A DNA stretch of 64,000 bases from Willaertia magna. Lineage: Eukaryota; Heterolobosea; Eutetramitea; Acrasida; Naegleriidae. Of this stretch, positions 19,267 to 29,541 are shown in pieces. Numbering within the stretch: position 1 is the stretch's first letter; every line of letters starts with the position of its first letter. The notes beneath the pieces are model-generated. The model was not told the DNA's origin and searched no databases. It saw only the letters and a program-made list of their open reading frames with translations. Made by a program: the position numbers and the translations under genes. The DNA is taken from assembly GCA_902984215.1 (NCBI GenBank), contig CADWAF010001251.1, positions 62,001 through 126,000 of the forward strand. Direction: 5' to 3'.

Positions 19267-22200
19267 TTAGTTAGTTGCAGCAGTATTTGTTTCTTCAGTC
19301 TTTAATTTCTTTTTAGGATTTTCTTCTTGTTTTAAGGCTTGTTCTGGTGGTGAAGCAGTATTGTTGGTGGTACCATTATTTGTTGCTGCATCTTCTGTTC
19401 CATTTACATTTTGTTGTTGTTTATTCTTTTCTTCTTCCTCCTTTTTCTTCTTTTCTTCTTCTAACTTTTGTTCTGTTTCTTTATCTAAAACTTGGATTGT
19501 TAATGCCTTTTCAACTCTATTGGTATAACCACTTGTAGCAGAACTAGTTACACTCTTATATTTATTCCTTAGTTCTTGTAAATCATACTTTTCACTGTCA
19601 TCTTTCATTTTCACAATAAGGGCATCATCAAACTTTAAAATAAATGGAGGTTTGAATATATCTTTGATAGATTCGGTTTCTTCATAATCCATAACACCAA
19701 TTTGAACACATTCTTTAATTTCAAAATATTCAAATTGTGAAGGAGCCTTAGCAATACCCATATTTTCAATTCTATCAATTGTTACATCATCAAAACAATC
19801 TTCTTTTAATTCATTATAAATAATTTCCTTTAACTTCTTTATATCAATTGCTTGATTAGGTTCTTTTTTAATGACAACTTCATATTTCTTATCAACACCT
19901 CCTTTAAATTTCCATTCATTTGGTAACCATCTTTGAACACTAACAATAATATCATTTTCGTTTAATTGTTCTGGCTTGTTTAATATTTGAACAGTTAATT
20001 GTTTGTTATGTGTTAATTCTGGAACATTTTCTTTTAACGTTTTATCATTGTGTATTAATACTTTTTGTAAAAATATTCCAGTTTTTAATCTAAGTCTCAT
20101 TGATTCAATATTTGGAATATTATATTCTTGACTAAATTTATCAAATATTTTTTGCTTTAAATCAATTAATTTATCTGTTTGGTTAACTACTAATTTATCA
20201 ATTTGTTTAAAATTATCTTTCATCTTTTTCATCTTTTCAAATAATGGAATATTTACATTTAATACAGGTCCTTCTTGTTGGACAGGCACAATTGCAGTAC
20301 AAGTAGATGATGGAGGTGCTGGAATATTTGCATCTCCATTAGTATTGGCAACATTATTTACTTCCTTACTTTCTTCCTTACCATTAGTAGTTGTTGTTGT
20401 AGCTTGGTCAACAGTAGGTGATGGTGGTACAGTTGCAACAACAGAAGATTCACTAACAACTATATCATTATTACTTTGATTTGAATTATTAGTTAAATGA
20501 TTTGGTAAATGAATAAATAATTGAATAAGATATTCACCTTCCTTTAGAGAAGGACCATCTTCAACATGTAATTGAGCATTTTCATAAATTGAAGAACATT
20601 CAGTAATTAATAAATCTTCTTTTAAAGGTTGATAAGTAAGACGTTCACATAATCTAAAGCTATCAACATCAACTTTAAATAATTTAGCAATCTTTTCCTT
20701 TAGATCCTTAACCTTCTTTCTTTTATCACATGAAATATAATTAACATATTCACCACGCTTCTCAAAACTATCAACATAGACATCAAAACAATATTTCATT
20801 TCTTCTAATTTTGTAAATAATTTTGAACCTTTTGTTTTTAATTCATCTAAAGAAATAAATTCAAAATATAATAAATCTGTAGATAAAATATCTAATCCAT
20901 TTTCAATACTTTTATCTGCTTCTTTTTCATTATCAAATGTTATCATTTGTTCATTTCTTAAAATAATTATATTAACATTATTATATTTATCTTTCATTTC
21001 ATCATTATAGTCTTTTAAAATTTCTTTTTTAATATCTGTCAATGTCATATCAGTTGCTAATTTTAAGGCTTTAGGTTGTTCAAATTCTAAACTTTCTGAA
21101 TTAAAAGGACAAATATAAACAGATACAACTTCTTTAATTTCTTTCCATTCTTCATCATTCTCTTTTGTCTCTAAATAAAATAATTTCCCAGAAAAGAAAT
21201 TAAAACTATCAACCCTTCTATCTAAAAACCTTTGAAATGAATTTGTAGGTACTTGTTTCATAAGATCATAATTTCTTAATCTACAGTTCTTTAATCCAAA
21301 ATAGAAATTCTCTCTTTTAGAGAATTCAGTGTGAATCTTTTCTAAAACTGTTTGCATATTATCTTCTCTTAAAACATTAATATTTAAAATTGGTTGATTA
21401 TCTGCTTTAATTCTTAATGATAACATTTTCTTTGCATCTTCAATTCTTTTAATTTCTTCTTCAATTAATTTATTATCTTGTTCAATTTCTTCTTTTAATT
21501 CATCTGGTATCATATCTACTTCTACATTATTAATATTTAAATTATTATCAATCCTTCTATATAATAACATGTATGCATTTGTTGAACTGGCATATCTTCC
21601 AGTTGTTGGTTCAGTTGCACCATACATCTTCTCTACCTCCTTTTCATCAATCTCACTTACATTACTATCATTAAAATTAAACCACTTTCCACTACCTAAT
21701 GATTTAATATAACAATAATAGTGACCACCAAGTGCAGATCCACTATGAATTAAAACACCAAATAATTCATATTCAAGGCTATTACTCTTATTATCACAAT
21801 AAGGTGACATATCTAATTGAAATGGAAAAGTAACTCTATTTCCTAACTTAATTCTAGTCCATGTAGTATAATCGTAATCAAATCTTTTTAAATGTAAAGT
21901 TAAAATATAAGGTAATGTTTTAAATTTTAATCCTTTTATAGCATCTACTTTTTTATTTAATTCTTCACAATTCCATTGATTATCATTATCCATAATTTCA
22001 GGTTTAATAAAATTTGTTAATGCTTCTTCAACTGAATTTACATCTCTAATAACTAATTGAATATCCATATAGATATCTTCTCTATTTCTACCATATGGTT
22101 CTCCATTATCACGTTTTTCATTCTTTGCATGAATATAATCAATCATTTTACCACTATACAAGTCACTAACCATTAAATTATTAAAATTACTAAAATCTAA

Positions 22201-22758
22201 AATATTATCTTCATTATCATTATTAGATTGTCTTTGATTATTTTGATGAATAGCTTTATCAATAGCATCAAATAATATTCTATTTAATTCTTGTACATCA
22301 TGTTGAACAAAAGAATCACTTCTATTCCATCCAAATGATGTTGTTAATCCATTTGTTGGAACTGCTTTTCTTTTAGATAAATTTAAATAAGAAAATAATT
22401 TTTGTAATTGATACGGAATACAATTTTCTTTCTTTACATCTTTTTCAGGGTTATATCTCCAATTGAAAATTATTTTTCTAAATTCTGGAGTATGATATAG
22501 AGATTGAATTAAACTATTTAAATAACAAGTACAACCTTGGTTTGATAATCCAACAAATCCTGTAGATGATTGATGTATTAAAGAATTATTAGTTCCGTTA
22601 GTTGTTGTTGAAGTAGTGTTACTATTGTTGTTTGAATTAGTTGCAGAGGATTGATTATTATTTCCATTAGCTGCTACAGTTGAAAGTGCAGACGAAAGGC
22701 TACCTACAGCCGAAGATATGATCAATTTGTCGTTATTAGATGGAGCGTTTGCACTCAT
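19267..22758 (-). CDS. USP47: Ubiquitin-specific protease, USP47-like
   Basis: 1,163 residues. After an Asn/Ser/Thr-rich start, the USP catalytic domain has the Cys box GLSNQGCTCYLNSLIQSL (catalytic Cys78), the QHDVQEL block at 152-158, P-Y-I-L-T-L-H-L-K-R-F-D-Y-D-Y-T, and the His box HSGSALGGHYYCY (His346) followed by W-F-N-F-N-D-S-N-V-S. These blocks match USP47 more than USP7: PYQLQKLF, SFGW and F-D-Y-D-Y-T-T are USP47-like. The finger Cys pairs are absent, so the zinc finger is probably not metal binding. The C-terminal 700 residues look like ubiquitin-like folds mixed with Thr/Asn-rich linkers, ending in a basic EEKKKKEEEE and KKKLK tail. It removes ubiquitin from proteins; substrates cannot be read from sequence. 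Confidence 0.85.
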   Translation of the reverse strand: MSANAPSNNDKLIISSAVGSLSSALSTVAANGNNNQSSATNSNNNSNTTSTTTNGTNNSLIHQSSTGFVGLSNQGCTCYLNSLIQSLYHTPEFRKIIFNWRYNPEKDVKKENCIPYQLQKLFSYLNLSKRKAVPTNGLTTSFGWNRSDSFVQHDVQELNRILFDAIDKAIHQNNQRQSNNDNEDNILDFSNFNNLMVSDLYSGKMIDYIHAKNEKRDNGEPYGRNREDIYMDIQLVIRDVNSVEEALTNFIKPEIMDNDNQWNCEELNKKVDAIKGLKFKTLPYILTLHLKRFDYDYTTWTRIKLGNRVTFPFQLDMSPYCDNKSNSLEYELFGVLIHSGSALGGHYYCYIKSLGSGKWFNFNDSNVSEIDEKEVEKMYGATEPTTGRYASSTNAYMLLYRRIDNNLNINNVEVDMIPDELKEEIEQDNKLIEEEIKRIEDAKKMLSLRIKADNQPILNINVLREDNMQTVLEKIHTEFSKRENFYFGLKNCRLRNYDLMKQVPTNSFQRFLDRRVDSFNFFSGKLFYLETKENDEEWKEIKEVVSVYICPFNSESLEFEQPKALKLATDMTLTDIKKEILKDYNDEMKDKYNNVNIIILRNEQMITFDNEKEADKSIENGLDILSTDLLYFEFISLDELKTKGSKLFTKLEEMKYCFDVYVDSFEKRGEYVNYISCDKRKKVKDLKEKIAKLFKVDVDSFRLCERLTYQPLKEDLLITECSSIYENAQLHVEDGPSLKEGEYLIQLFIHLPNHLTNNSNQSNNDIVVSESSVVATVPPSPTVDQATTTTTNGKEESKEVNNVANTNGDANIPAPPSSTCTAIVPVQQEGPVLNVNIPLFEKMKKMKDNFKQIDKLVVNQTDKLIDLKQKIFDKFSQEYNIPNIESMRLRLKTGIFLQKVLIHNDKTLKENVPELTHNKQLTVQILNKPEQLNENDIIVSVQRWLPNEWKFKGGVDKKYEVVIKKEPNQAIDIKKLKEIIYNELKEDCFDDVTIDRIENMGIAKAPSQFEYFEIKECVQIGVMDYEETESIKDIFKPPFILKFDDALIVKMKDDSEKYDLQELRNKYKSVTSSATSGYTNRVEKALTIQVLDKETEQKLEEEKKKKEEEEKNKQQQNVNGTEDAATNNGTTNNTASPPEQALKQEENPKKKLKTEETNTAATN

Positions 22759-22952
22759 TATTCAGTCTTTTTTTTTAATTTATTTATTGTAATAACAGGC
22801 CTAATGTTCATCGCTTCAAATTAATAATTGTTTGATGCAAACAGTTCTTAGTCTTTCTTCAACAGAATGGCAGTTCAACTTGGACAAGTAAGTGAATAAA
22901 TGGAATAGATTTATTGTGAAGACATTGATCATGGATAATGGATTAATATTAT

Positions 22953-23923
22953 TTATTCAGTTTTCCAAAATGGATCAAACTTATTGTCACTTACAGCATT
23001 GTGTAAATTAATAGCCTTTGCATATTCTTTTCTTCCTTCTTCATCATTAGGTGTTTCTTGATATGTTTGAACTTTTCCAAATTCCTTTAAATCATTAACA
23101 ATCTTTTGGTGTGAATGCCATCTAGGATATTGAAATACTTTATGATGTTTAAATGGTGGTAAAACCATATGAAGATGTAAATGTTTGACACTAACTGGCC
23201 AATTATATCCTGCAATTACATCTCTTCTTAAATCAAATCCTTCAACAGAATCAAATCTAGATAAATCTCTCTTTTGGAATTCTTCAATACCTCTATCAAA
23301 TAATTTCTCTAAAAGTGGAATGTGTTCTTTAGTTAATGATAAAACATCTTCAATTTCTTCAATTGGAATTACGTCAATGTGATCGTTAGGAATACTAACT
23401 CCAAATTTATCATTAAATAAACAAATTTCGTCATCTCTATAAAGAACAGTTGTTTCAGTATATCTACCATGAATTATATCTAAGAAAATGTTGTCTGGTA
23501 ATTTTTGAACATCTTGTTCAACTAAAGGGAAACTACAACTGTTATTTTTAAAGAAGCAAATTATTAATTAGATCAAAAATAAAGAGATAAAACGTACCCA
23601 GTACAAAATTCAACATTTGGAGTGTTTGGTTTGGAACAAGCTGGACAAATTTTACCATATTGATGTTTAGATAATTGTTCAATAATTCCTCTTTCACTTC
23701 TCTCCTTTTCGATTTGATCTAAATCTTCTTTTGTGAATTCTCTCCAATGTGATTTTCCGAAACGATATTGTGTAGTCATTCTATTTTTTTCAATTAGTGA
23801 TTTGAACTGTAACTTTGGAGAACTTTTAGTTCCATGGGTTGATGGTAAAATAAATGGGTTTGCACGGAGAAGATTGGTTGTTATTAAAATAATAAGTATT
23901 ATTAAGAGAGTAAGATGTTTCAT
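22953..23923 (-). CDS. HIT-family protein with N-terminal zinc ribbon
   Basis: Two exons (23923-23598 and 23538-22953) joined across a 59-nt intron with a GTACGT donor give 303 residues. The splice completes a zinc-ribbon pair: C-P-A-C before the junction and C-T-G-C across it. The HIT domain follows, with Y-R-D-D-E-I-C-L-F and the catalytic triad motif H-L-H-L-H-M-V-L-P-P near 23160-23180. HIT proteins hydrolyse or transfer nucleotides on phosphoramidate or dinucleotide substrates; the exact substrate is unknown. The first ATG gives a hydrophobic N-terminus (LLIILIILITT) that would act as a signal or anchor. An alternative ATG at 23779 (MTTQYRF) would make a soluble protein. The start lies 73 bp from the divergent PWWP-TFIIS gene. 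Confidence 0.75.
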
Positions 23924-23996
23924 CTTGTTGTTAGTAGTATACTTTCGGAAAGTAAGATGATAGAAAGATTATGCATTTTCTTTTTGACAATAAAAA

Positions 23997-25726
23997 ATGA
24001 GTGAATCTTCATTTAATGTGGGCGACGTTGTGTGGGTGAAAGTAGGAGATTATCCTTGGTGGCCAGGACTTGTAAGTATTTATTAATAACAAGAAAAGAC
24101 TTAATCTTCTTTTATTAACTTAATTAAATTTATAAATAATTATTAAATAACATTATTAAAAAGGTAGCGGATGCAAGTGATAAAACTCTTTCAAAAGAAG
24201 TATTAGCAGAAAAACAACCTTTTAAGAAATTAATTAGATTTCTACAAGCCCGCAAAGGAGAAGAATATTATTGGGCAGATCCTTCCCATGACCCAATGAA
24301 ATTATTTAAAGATGAACCAACTCTTATGGACAACAATGCCGAAACAAAGAAGGATGCAAACCTAAGAAAAGGTATTCAAGAAGCAAATGAATTATGCGGA
24401 TTAAAGAAAAGAAAGAAAGAAACTGAAACTGAAACAAAACCAAAAGAAAAAGTTAAAAAAGTTAAGCAAGACACTTCTTCTAATGTCACCACCACTTCCA
24501 CTACAACTAAATCCTCAAAAACAACTAAAGCCTCAAAACCGCCAAAAACCGAATCAAAACAAACTACAAGTACTTCTAATAATAATAATACAGAAACTAT
24601 CGTAAATAATAATACAAATGAAACTGAAAATATTGGAGTACTTTCAAAGGCTAGTAGTGATGAAGCCTTAATTGCTTTAACTGATGATGAATTAAATGAA
24701 ATTGATACAGAAATTAATAAAGCATTAGAGAAAGGTCAAGCAAATACTGTTAAGAAATATTTAAGATTTTTACATGATAAATGTTTAAGTATTACTGTTG
24801 AACAATTAAAGAAAGTTAAAATTGGAAAAACTGTCAATACTCTAAGAAAAAGCCTTGATGATGAAGAAATTAAAGGATTTTCAAAAGAATTAGTTAAAAG
24901 ATGGAAAAATAATGTAGGTGGAAATAACAATAATAACGAGACAACTACAAGTGAAAAAGTTGAAAAAAAGAAACCTAAGGAAGAGAAAAAACCTAAAGAA
25001 GAAAAGAAACCAAAAGAAGAGAAGAAAATAGAGCCAATTAAGAAAATTAAAAAGGTTGGTAAGACACCAAATGTTTCGACCACACCTGGATCTAGTAGTA
25101 GTTCTAATACACCTAATACTTCTAATACATTAAATAGCCCAACAACTCCTTCATCCCCTGCATTATCTAAATCATCTTCTACTGCCTCTTTACCAACTGA
25201 AATATTGGAAAGAATTCCATCAACAAATGATCGTACACGAGATGCTTGGAGAAATAAAGTAATAACTGGCTTGTTAAAAGTCGCAAATGCTGATGAAGAT
25301 AGTGCAATTAATTTGGGTGTTGAAATTGAGACAGCAATATATGATTATTATCATCAAAATAGTATGAATCCAATGGGAGATTACAACAATCAATGTAGAA
25401 CTATTCAAAGAAATTTAAATGATGATAAAAATAATGATTTTAGAACAAGTGTATATTTAGGAATGATAAAATTGACAGATTTACCAGCAATGAAAGTAAG
25501 TGATATGGCATCTAAGGAAAGACAAAAAGAAAGACAAATTTTACAAGAAAGAAAGAATAATGAAAGTATGATTGCAAAACCAATGGAGGTAGAATCTAGT
25601 ATGTTTAGATGTGGTAAATGTAAACAAAATAAGTGCAGTTACTTTGAAATGCAAACTAGATCAGCTGATGAACCTATGACTGTATTTATTACTTGCAGAA
25701 ATTGTGGTAATAGATGGAAGCAATAA
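23997..25726 (+). CDS. PWWP-domain transcription elongation factor TFIIS
   Basis: Two exons (23997-24071 and 24164-25726) across a 92-nt intron, the longest assembled here, give 545 residues. The first exon and start of the second form a PWWP domain (VGDVVWVKVGDYPWWPGL, then W-A-D-P), a histone or DNA reader. A long Lys/Thr/Ser-rich disordered linker with three K-K-P-K-E-E repeats follows; a TFIIS LW-type helical domain is embedded at about 24680-24905. The central domain starts R-T-R-D-A-W-R-N-K, and the C-terminal zinc ribbon has C-G-K-C ... C-R-N-C with the acidic hairpin R-S-A-D-E-P-M-T that enters the RNA polymerase II active site to trigger transcript cleavage. PWWP-TFIIS fusions are known from trypanosomes. 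The first small exon is easy to miss. Confidence 0.88.
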
Positions 25727-26367
25727 ATATTTAAATACAACCTTTAAATAAATTTATTGAACCTACCATAAATTGGATTTGATAAAAATACCACAAAAAT
25801 TACAGTACTATTTTTATCCATTCCAACTTAAATAGCGATGTTAATTATTATTGAATGGAAGTTTAATACTGTTGTAAACTTCTCTTTAATACTTAACTAT
25901 ATACAATTGTTGTGGAATGAACAGCACTGTGGTTGTATAGAAAACTATTGAGCCCGCAATGAACACAAACATTCAAGACAATCAATACTATTTTATACAA
26001 TTAGAATTTTATACAATGGAAGGATGAAAATAACACAAGGAATAACAAAAAATCAAAAGCTATCTTTTAAACATTTCAGTAATGATTCTTCCCTTTCAAA
26101 ACCATAAGAATAATTTAAAGATAATTTAACTAAAATCAATTTTTTGACTTCTTTTTTGTGCTTGCCCTATAAATTTATTTAGTTTTAGGATAGTTCAATC
26201 AGTCATTTCACATTCCTAATTGACTCAAAGATTACAATACAATAAATAAAACAACAAACAAGAAGGAAATCAATCACGAACCAAGAAAAACAATTCAGAA
26301 AAGAATAGCTAGAAATCAATTAAGCAACCATTTGATTATAACAACAAAGAGACTATCTTTAAAGAAA
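25727..26367. other. Intergenic region upstream of PKA-like kinase
   Basis: About 640 bp between two plus-strand genes. The last 150 bp is A-rich with few T and no ATG, as in a 5' leader. An upstream stretch repeats ATACAAT (near 25911 and 26007-26017). No gene or fold seen. Confidence 0.45.
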
Positions 26368-27459
26368 ATGGAAGTAGATAGTGAAGCATATGAACAAGTA
26401 CTAGTTAAAGAATTACAAAACTTTCGTTTTGGTTCATCATCAATAGATGAAGAAAGTAATCAAAATGATATTTCTCAATGGAGATTATCAGATTTTGAAT
26501 TCTTAAAGATTATAGGTGAAGGAACATTTGGTTGCGTAAGAATTGTTAAACGTTTCAATCAATATTATGCAATGAAGATTATAAAGAAAATAGATATCAT
26601 TAAATTAAAACAAATATCTCATATTAAACAAGAAAGAGATATCTTATTACTAAATGATATGAATCATCCATTTATTATTAAATTATATCAAACCTTTCAA
26701 GATGAAAATTACTTGTACTTTGTTTTTGACTACACCAATGGCGGAGAATTATTTACGCATTTAAGGACTCATGATCGATTCCCGGCCGAGATGGTTAAAT
26801 TTTATGCAGCTGAAATTATTTTAGCATTGCAACATGTACATAAAAGAAATATAGCTTATAGAGATTTAAAACCAGAAAATATACTTTTAGATAGTGATGG
26901 TCACGTAAAACTAATTGATTTTGGTTTTGCTAAAATTATACCTGAAACAACGAATAGAACGTGGACAACTTGTGGCACTCCAGAATATATGGCCCCTGAA
27001 ATTATCCAACAAAAAGGTCACGGTAAAGGAGTTGATTATTGGGCATTAGGTATTTTAATTTATGAAATGTTAGTTGGTTATCCACCTTTTAATGATGAAA
27101 ATATAATGGATCTATATGATTCTATTTTACATAATCAAGTTACTTTTCCAAACTTTTTAGATCCTCTTGTTATTGATTTAATTTCAAAATTATTAAATAA
27201 AGATAGATTACATCGTTTAGGTTGTAGTACTAGAAATGGTATTGAAGATATAAAGAATCATGAATGGTTTAAAGGTATTGATTGGGTTAAATTAGAGTTA
27301 AAACAATATGCTCCTCCTTTAAAGATTAAATTAACTGATATTGAGGATTGTAGATATTTAGAGGAATATGAAGAACCAAAGGATGGAAGTATACATCATA
27401 CTGGAAAGGTTACTAATTCTTTAACACCTCAACAACAAGCATTGTTTGAGGGATTTTAA
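26368..27459 (+). CDS. cAMP-dependent protein kinase catalytic subunit-like (AGC kinase)
   Basis: 363 residues. Kinase motifs are complete and AGC-type: G-E-G-T-F-G-C-V at 50-57, Lys70, YRDLKPEN (Asp166), DFG 184-186, and the activation loop R-T-W-T-T-C-G-T-P-E with Thr200 at the PDK1 site. The C-terminal tail ends exactly in F-E-G-F, the terminal F-x-x-F of PKA catalytic subunits. It phosphorylates R-R-x-S/T-type sites when released from regulatory subunits, by family knowledge. The frame continues upstream of the ATG only from a TTG, so the ATG at 26368 is taken as start; there is no N-terminal myristoylation Gly. PRKX-type kinases are the main alternative. Confidence 0.88.
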   Translation: MEVDSEAYEQVLVKELQNFRFGSSSIDEESNQNDISQWRLSDFEFLKIIGEGTFGCVRIVKRFNQYYAMKIIKKIDIIKLKQISHIKQERDILLLNDMNHPFIIKLYQTFQDENYLYFVFDYTNGGELFTHLRTHDRFPAEMVKFYAAEIILALQHVHKRNIAYRDLKPENILLDSDGHVKLIDFGFAKIIPETTNRTWTTCGTPEYMAPEIIQQKGHGKGVDYWALGILIYEMLVGYPPFNDENIMDLYDSILHNQVTFPNFLDPLVIDLISKLLNKDRLHRLGCSTRNGIEDIKNHEWFKGIDWVKLELKQYAPPLKIKLTDIEDCRYLEEYEEPKDGSIHHTGKVTNSLTPQQQALFEGF

Positions 27460-27533
27460 AACTAACGAGAAATTTACTAATATTTTGTGAATAATAAAAA
27501 ACTGTAAATTTTGTAAAAATAGGTTTACTTGAA

Positions 27534-28211
27534 TCAGTTTATTTCTTTAAAAGTTTTACCGTCTAAAACGAAGCTGTTATTGTCAACAATGGTGAATACC
27601 TTACATTCATCAACTGTTAAGGTCATGTTCCTTAAATCAATAGTATAGTTAAATGTATTAACACTTTCTATTTTATCTCTAACGCCTAAATGACTTGCTG
27701 TAATATAATTAATCTCTGTCATCTTTCCTTGTAAAATTTCACTGGAACTCTCATCATTATCACTAACAGGCTCTTCAGGAATTGAAAAGATTAATTCTTT
27801 TGCATATTTTGCATCATCACAACGGTATTTATTAGTAGAGGGAAATTTAATCAGATTTTCCTTAATACTTCTGTGTAGATTACTTGAACAGTCTATTCCA
27901 AATAAACCATCAGCAATGTTTTCTAAAATAATTTTGTAATCAAAGGGAAAAACTTTAATTTTTTCTAAATTCAATACTGTCATCCCCATTTTCTTTCTTA
28001 ACAAATAAATTACAATTTCTTCGAATAATTTGACACATGTAAAAAAAATACTTTTGGAATTAAGATATCTTTTTCCATTTAAAACTAACTGAATAATATT
28101 TTCGGGTGTGGAAGCAAGATCATTTTTTGTAAAGTGCTTTAAAGTTTCCATCAAACAAGAGTTTTCATCAATTTCTTTGTCAAACAAGTTGCTGTAATTT
28201 ATAATATTCAT
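27534..28211 (-). CDS. Hypothetical protein, 225 residues
   Basis: I do not recognise this gene. The protein is intron-less, starts with ATG in good context, and looks folded rather than low complexity. The first half is helical (KLFEEIVIYLLRKKMG), with an acidic linker V-S-D-N-D-E-S-S-S in the middle and a beta-rich end (F-N-Y-T-I-D-L, M-T-L-T-V, F-V-L-D-G-K-T-F). No signal peptide or membrane segment. It sits 93 bp downstream of the DRC10-like gene on the same strand, which may be coincidence. It is convergent with the PKA-like gene. Confidence 0.6.
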   Translation of the reverse strand: MNIINYSNLFDKEIDENSCLMETLKHFTKNDLASTPENIIQLVLNGKRYLNSKSIFFTCVKLFEEIVIYLLRKKMGMTVLNLEKIKVFPFDYKIILENIADGLFGIDCSSNLHRSIKENLIKFPSTNKYRCDDAKYAKELIFSIPEEPVSDNDESSSEILQGKMTEINYITASHLGVRDKIESVNTFNYTIDLRNMTLTVDECKVFTIVDNNSFVLDGKTFKEIN

Positions 28212-28304
28212 ATTTTATTTAAAGTGGTTTTTCTTTTTGTTTATTTTTAACAGGTTAAAATTAAAAAACAGTTTTTTAATAAACATTTCACTGTTAACTC
28301 GAGT

Positions 28305-29474
28305 TTATCTTCTTTTAGTTTCTGTCTTCTTAGTTGTTGACTGTTTTGTTTTAGTTGTTTTTTCGTCAGTTTTTTTAGGGTTTTTAGATTCCTTTGCCTT
28401 AGCCACTTTTTCCAAAATATTGTCATAATTTGTTAAAAAAATCAATTTATAAGCTCTTCTCCACAATCTTTGGTACCTCATATGAACTCTCTGCCTTAAA
28501 AGTTTTTCTTTTTCTCTTTCCTTTTTCTCTCTTTCTTCATTTCTTTTCTTTTTTTCTTCTTCTATTTCAGCAATGGCTTTCTCTAAAAATTGTACCTTTG
28601 CATCATCCTTATTGTAATCGAAAACCAATTGATTATATTTATACGTATGTTCACTCATAAAATTGTCATATTTAGTGACAAAATCATATACTTGTTGTTC
28701 TGCTGTAAGTCTGTTCAATTTCTTATTTCCCTCCTCTTTATGGTGGGATACCTTTAATTCTGTCAAAAGATTTTCACATTGTCTTATTTGTTCTTCCAAC
28801 ATACTTTCGAACTTTTTATATTTTAATTGAGATGTATTTTCCCTCTCTGTCATTTGATTATTAAACTCCTCTCTTTGTATTTGAGTTGATTGTTTTAATT
28901 CTATTAAATCTTGATCAAGTTTTTTAATAGTATCCTCTCTTATACTAACTTCCCTTTCTTTAGATCCTTTTATTGTAGCCAACTCACGTTGAAGGGCTTT
29001 TAGATCCGCATTTGCCTTTTTTTCTCTTGCTGCCTTTTCATTCTTTTGGTCATTCATACTTTGTTCTTCTTCCTTAGTAGTATGAAGTTTGTCAGTGTAG
29101 ATAACAACCATATCTTTCATTATATTTACAAATTTTTCCAATTTATCATCGTTCTTTAAGGGACTTGCCTGCTCTACTGAAAAATTATATTGTTTTAGTA
29201 TTTTACAAATCTGCATTAATGTTTTCTTTACTTTTGTACTTATTTCCTCAATTACTTTATGATCAGCATTTTCCTTAATTTTTAATTCTAAAGTTCTTTC
29301 ATGTTCGAATAATTCTGTTATCAACTTTTGAGCTTGTTGAGGATATAAAGAAAACAATTCCGTAGATATTTGAGTAACATAGAGTGGTAAGTACTGTAAA
29401 AGCTTTATGTGGTAGAGATGTTCATCCAAAACCCTCGCAATCCTTTCTCTTTCCTCAGATAGTTTCTTGTTCAT
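28305..29474 (-). CDS. DRC10: Coiled-coil protein, probable dynein regulatory complex subunit 10 (IQCD-like)
   Basis: 389 residues, almost entirely coiled coil from 90 to 340. The C-terminal third fits DRC10/IQCD: a conserved aromatic stretch (Y-D-F-V-T-K-Y-D-N-F-M-S-E-H), a long E/K-rich helix, then an IQ-like segment R-Y-Q-R-L-W-R-R-A-Y-K that could bind calmodulin, and a Lys/Thr-rich tail. The nexin-dynein regulatory complex links outer doublets in motile flagella and sets the bend. That suits an amoeba that can grow flagella. The assignment rests on pattern over a coiled coil, so other flagellar coiled-coil proteins are possible. A palindrome TTGGCGCCAA lies 16 bp before the start codon. 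Confidence 0.6.
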   Translation of the reverse strand: MNKKLSEERERIARVLDEHLYHIKLLQYLPLYVTQISTELFSLYPQQAQKLITELFEHERTLELKIKENADHKVIEEISTKVKKTLMQICKILKQYNFSVEQASPLKNDDKLEKFVNIMKDMVVIYTDKLHTTKEEEQSMNDQKNEKAAREKKANADLKALQRELATIKGSKEREVSIREDTIKKLDQDLIELKQSTQIQREEFNNQMTERENTSQLKYKKFESMLEEQIRQCENLLTELKVSHHKEEGNKKLNRLTAEQQVYDFVTKYDNFMSEHTYKYNQLVFDYNKDDAKVQFLEKAIAEIEEEKKKRNEEREKKEREKEKLLRQRVHMRYQRLWRRAYKLIFLTNYDNILEKVAKAKESKNPKKTDEKTTKTKQSTTKKTETKRR

Positions 29475-29490
29475 TTTTTGTAATTAAATA

Positions 29491-29500
29491 TTGGCGCCAA
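29491..29500. promoter_or_regulatory. TTGGCGCCAA palindrome (E2F-like site)
   Basis: A perfect 10-bp palindrome 16 bp upstream of the DRC10-like ATG. It matches the E2F/DP core TTSGCGC on both strands. A second identical copy sits 17 bp upstream of the kinase start at 47387. Confidence 0.45.
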
Positions 29501-29541
29501 AGTACGCTTTCAAAATGTTATTAATTTATTTAAACTCACCA

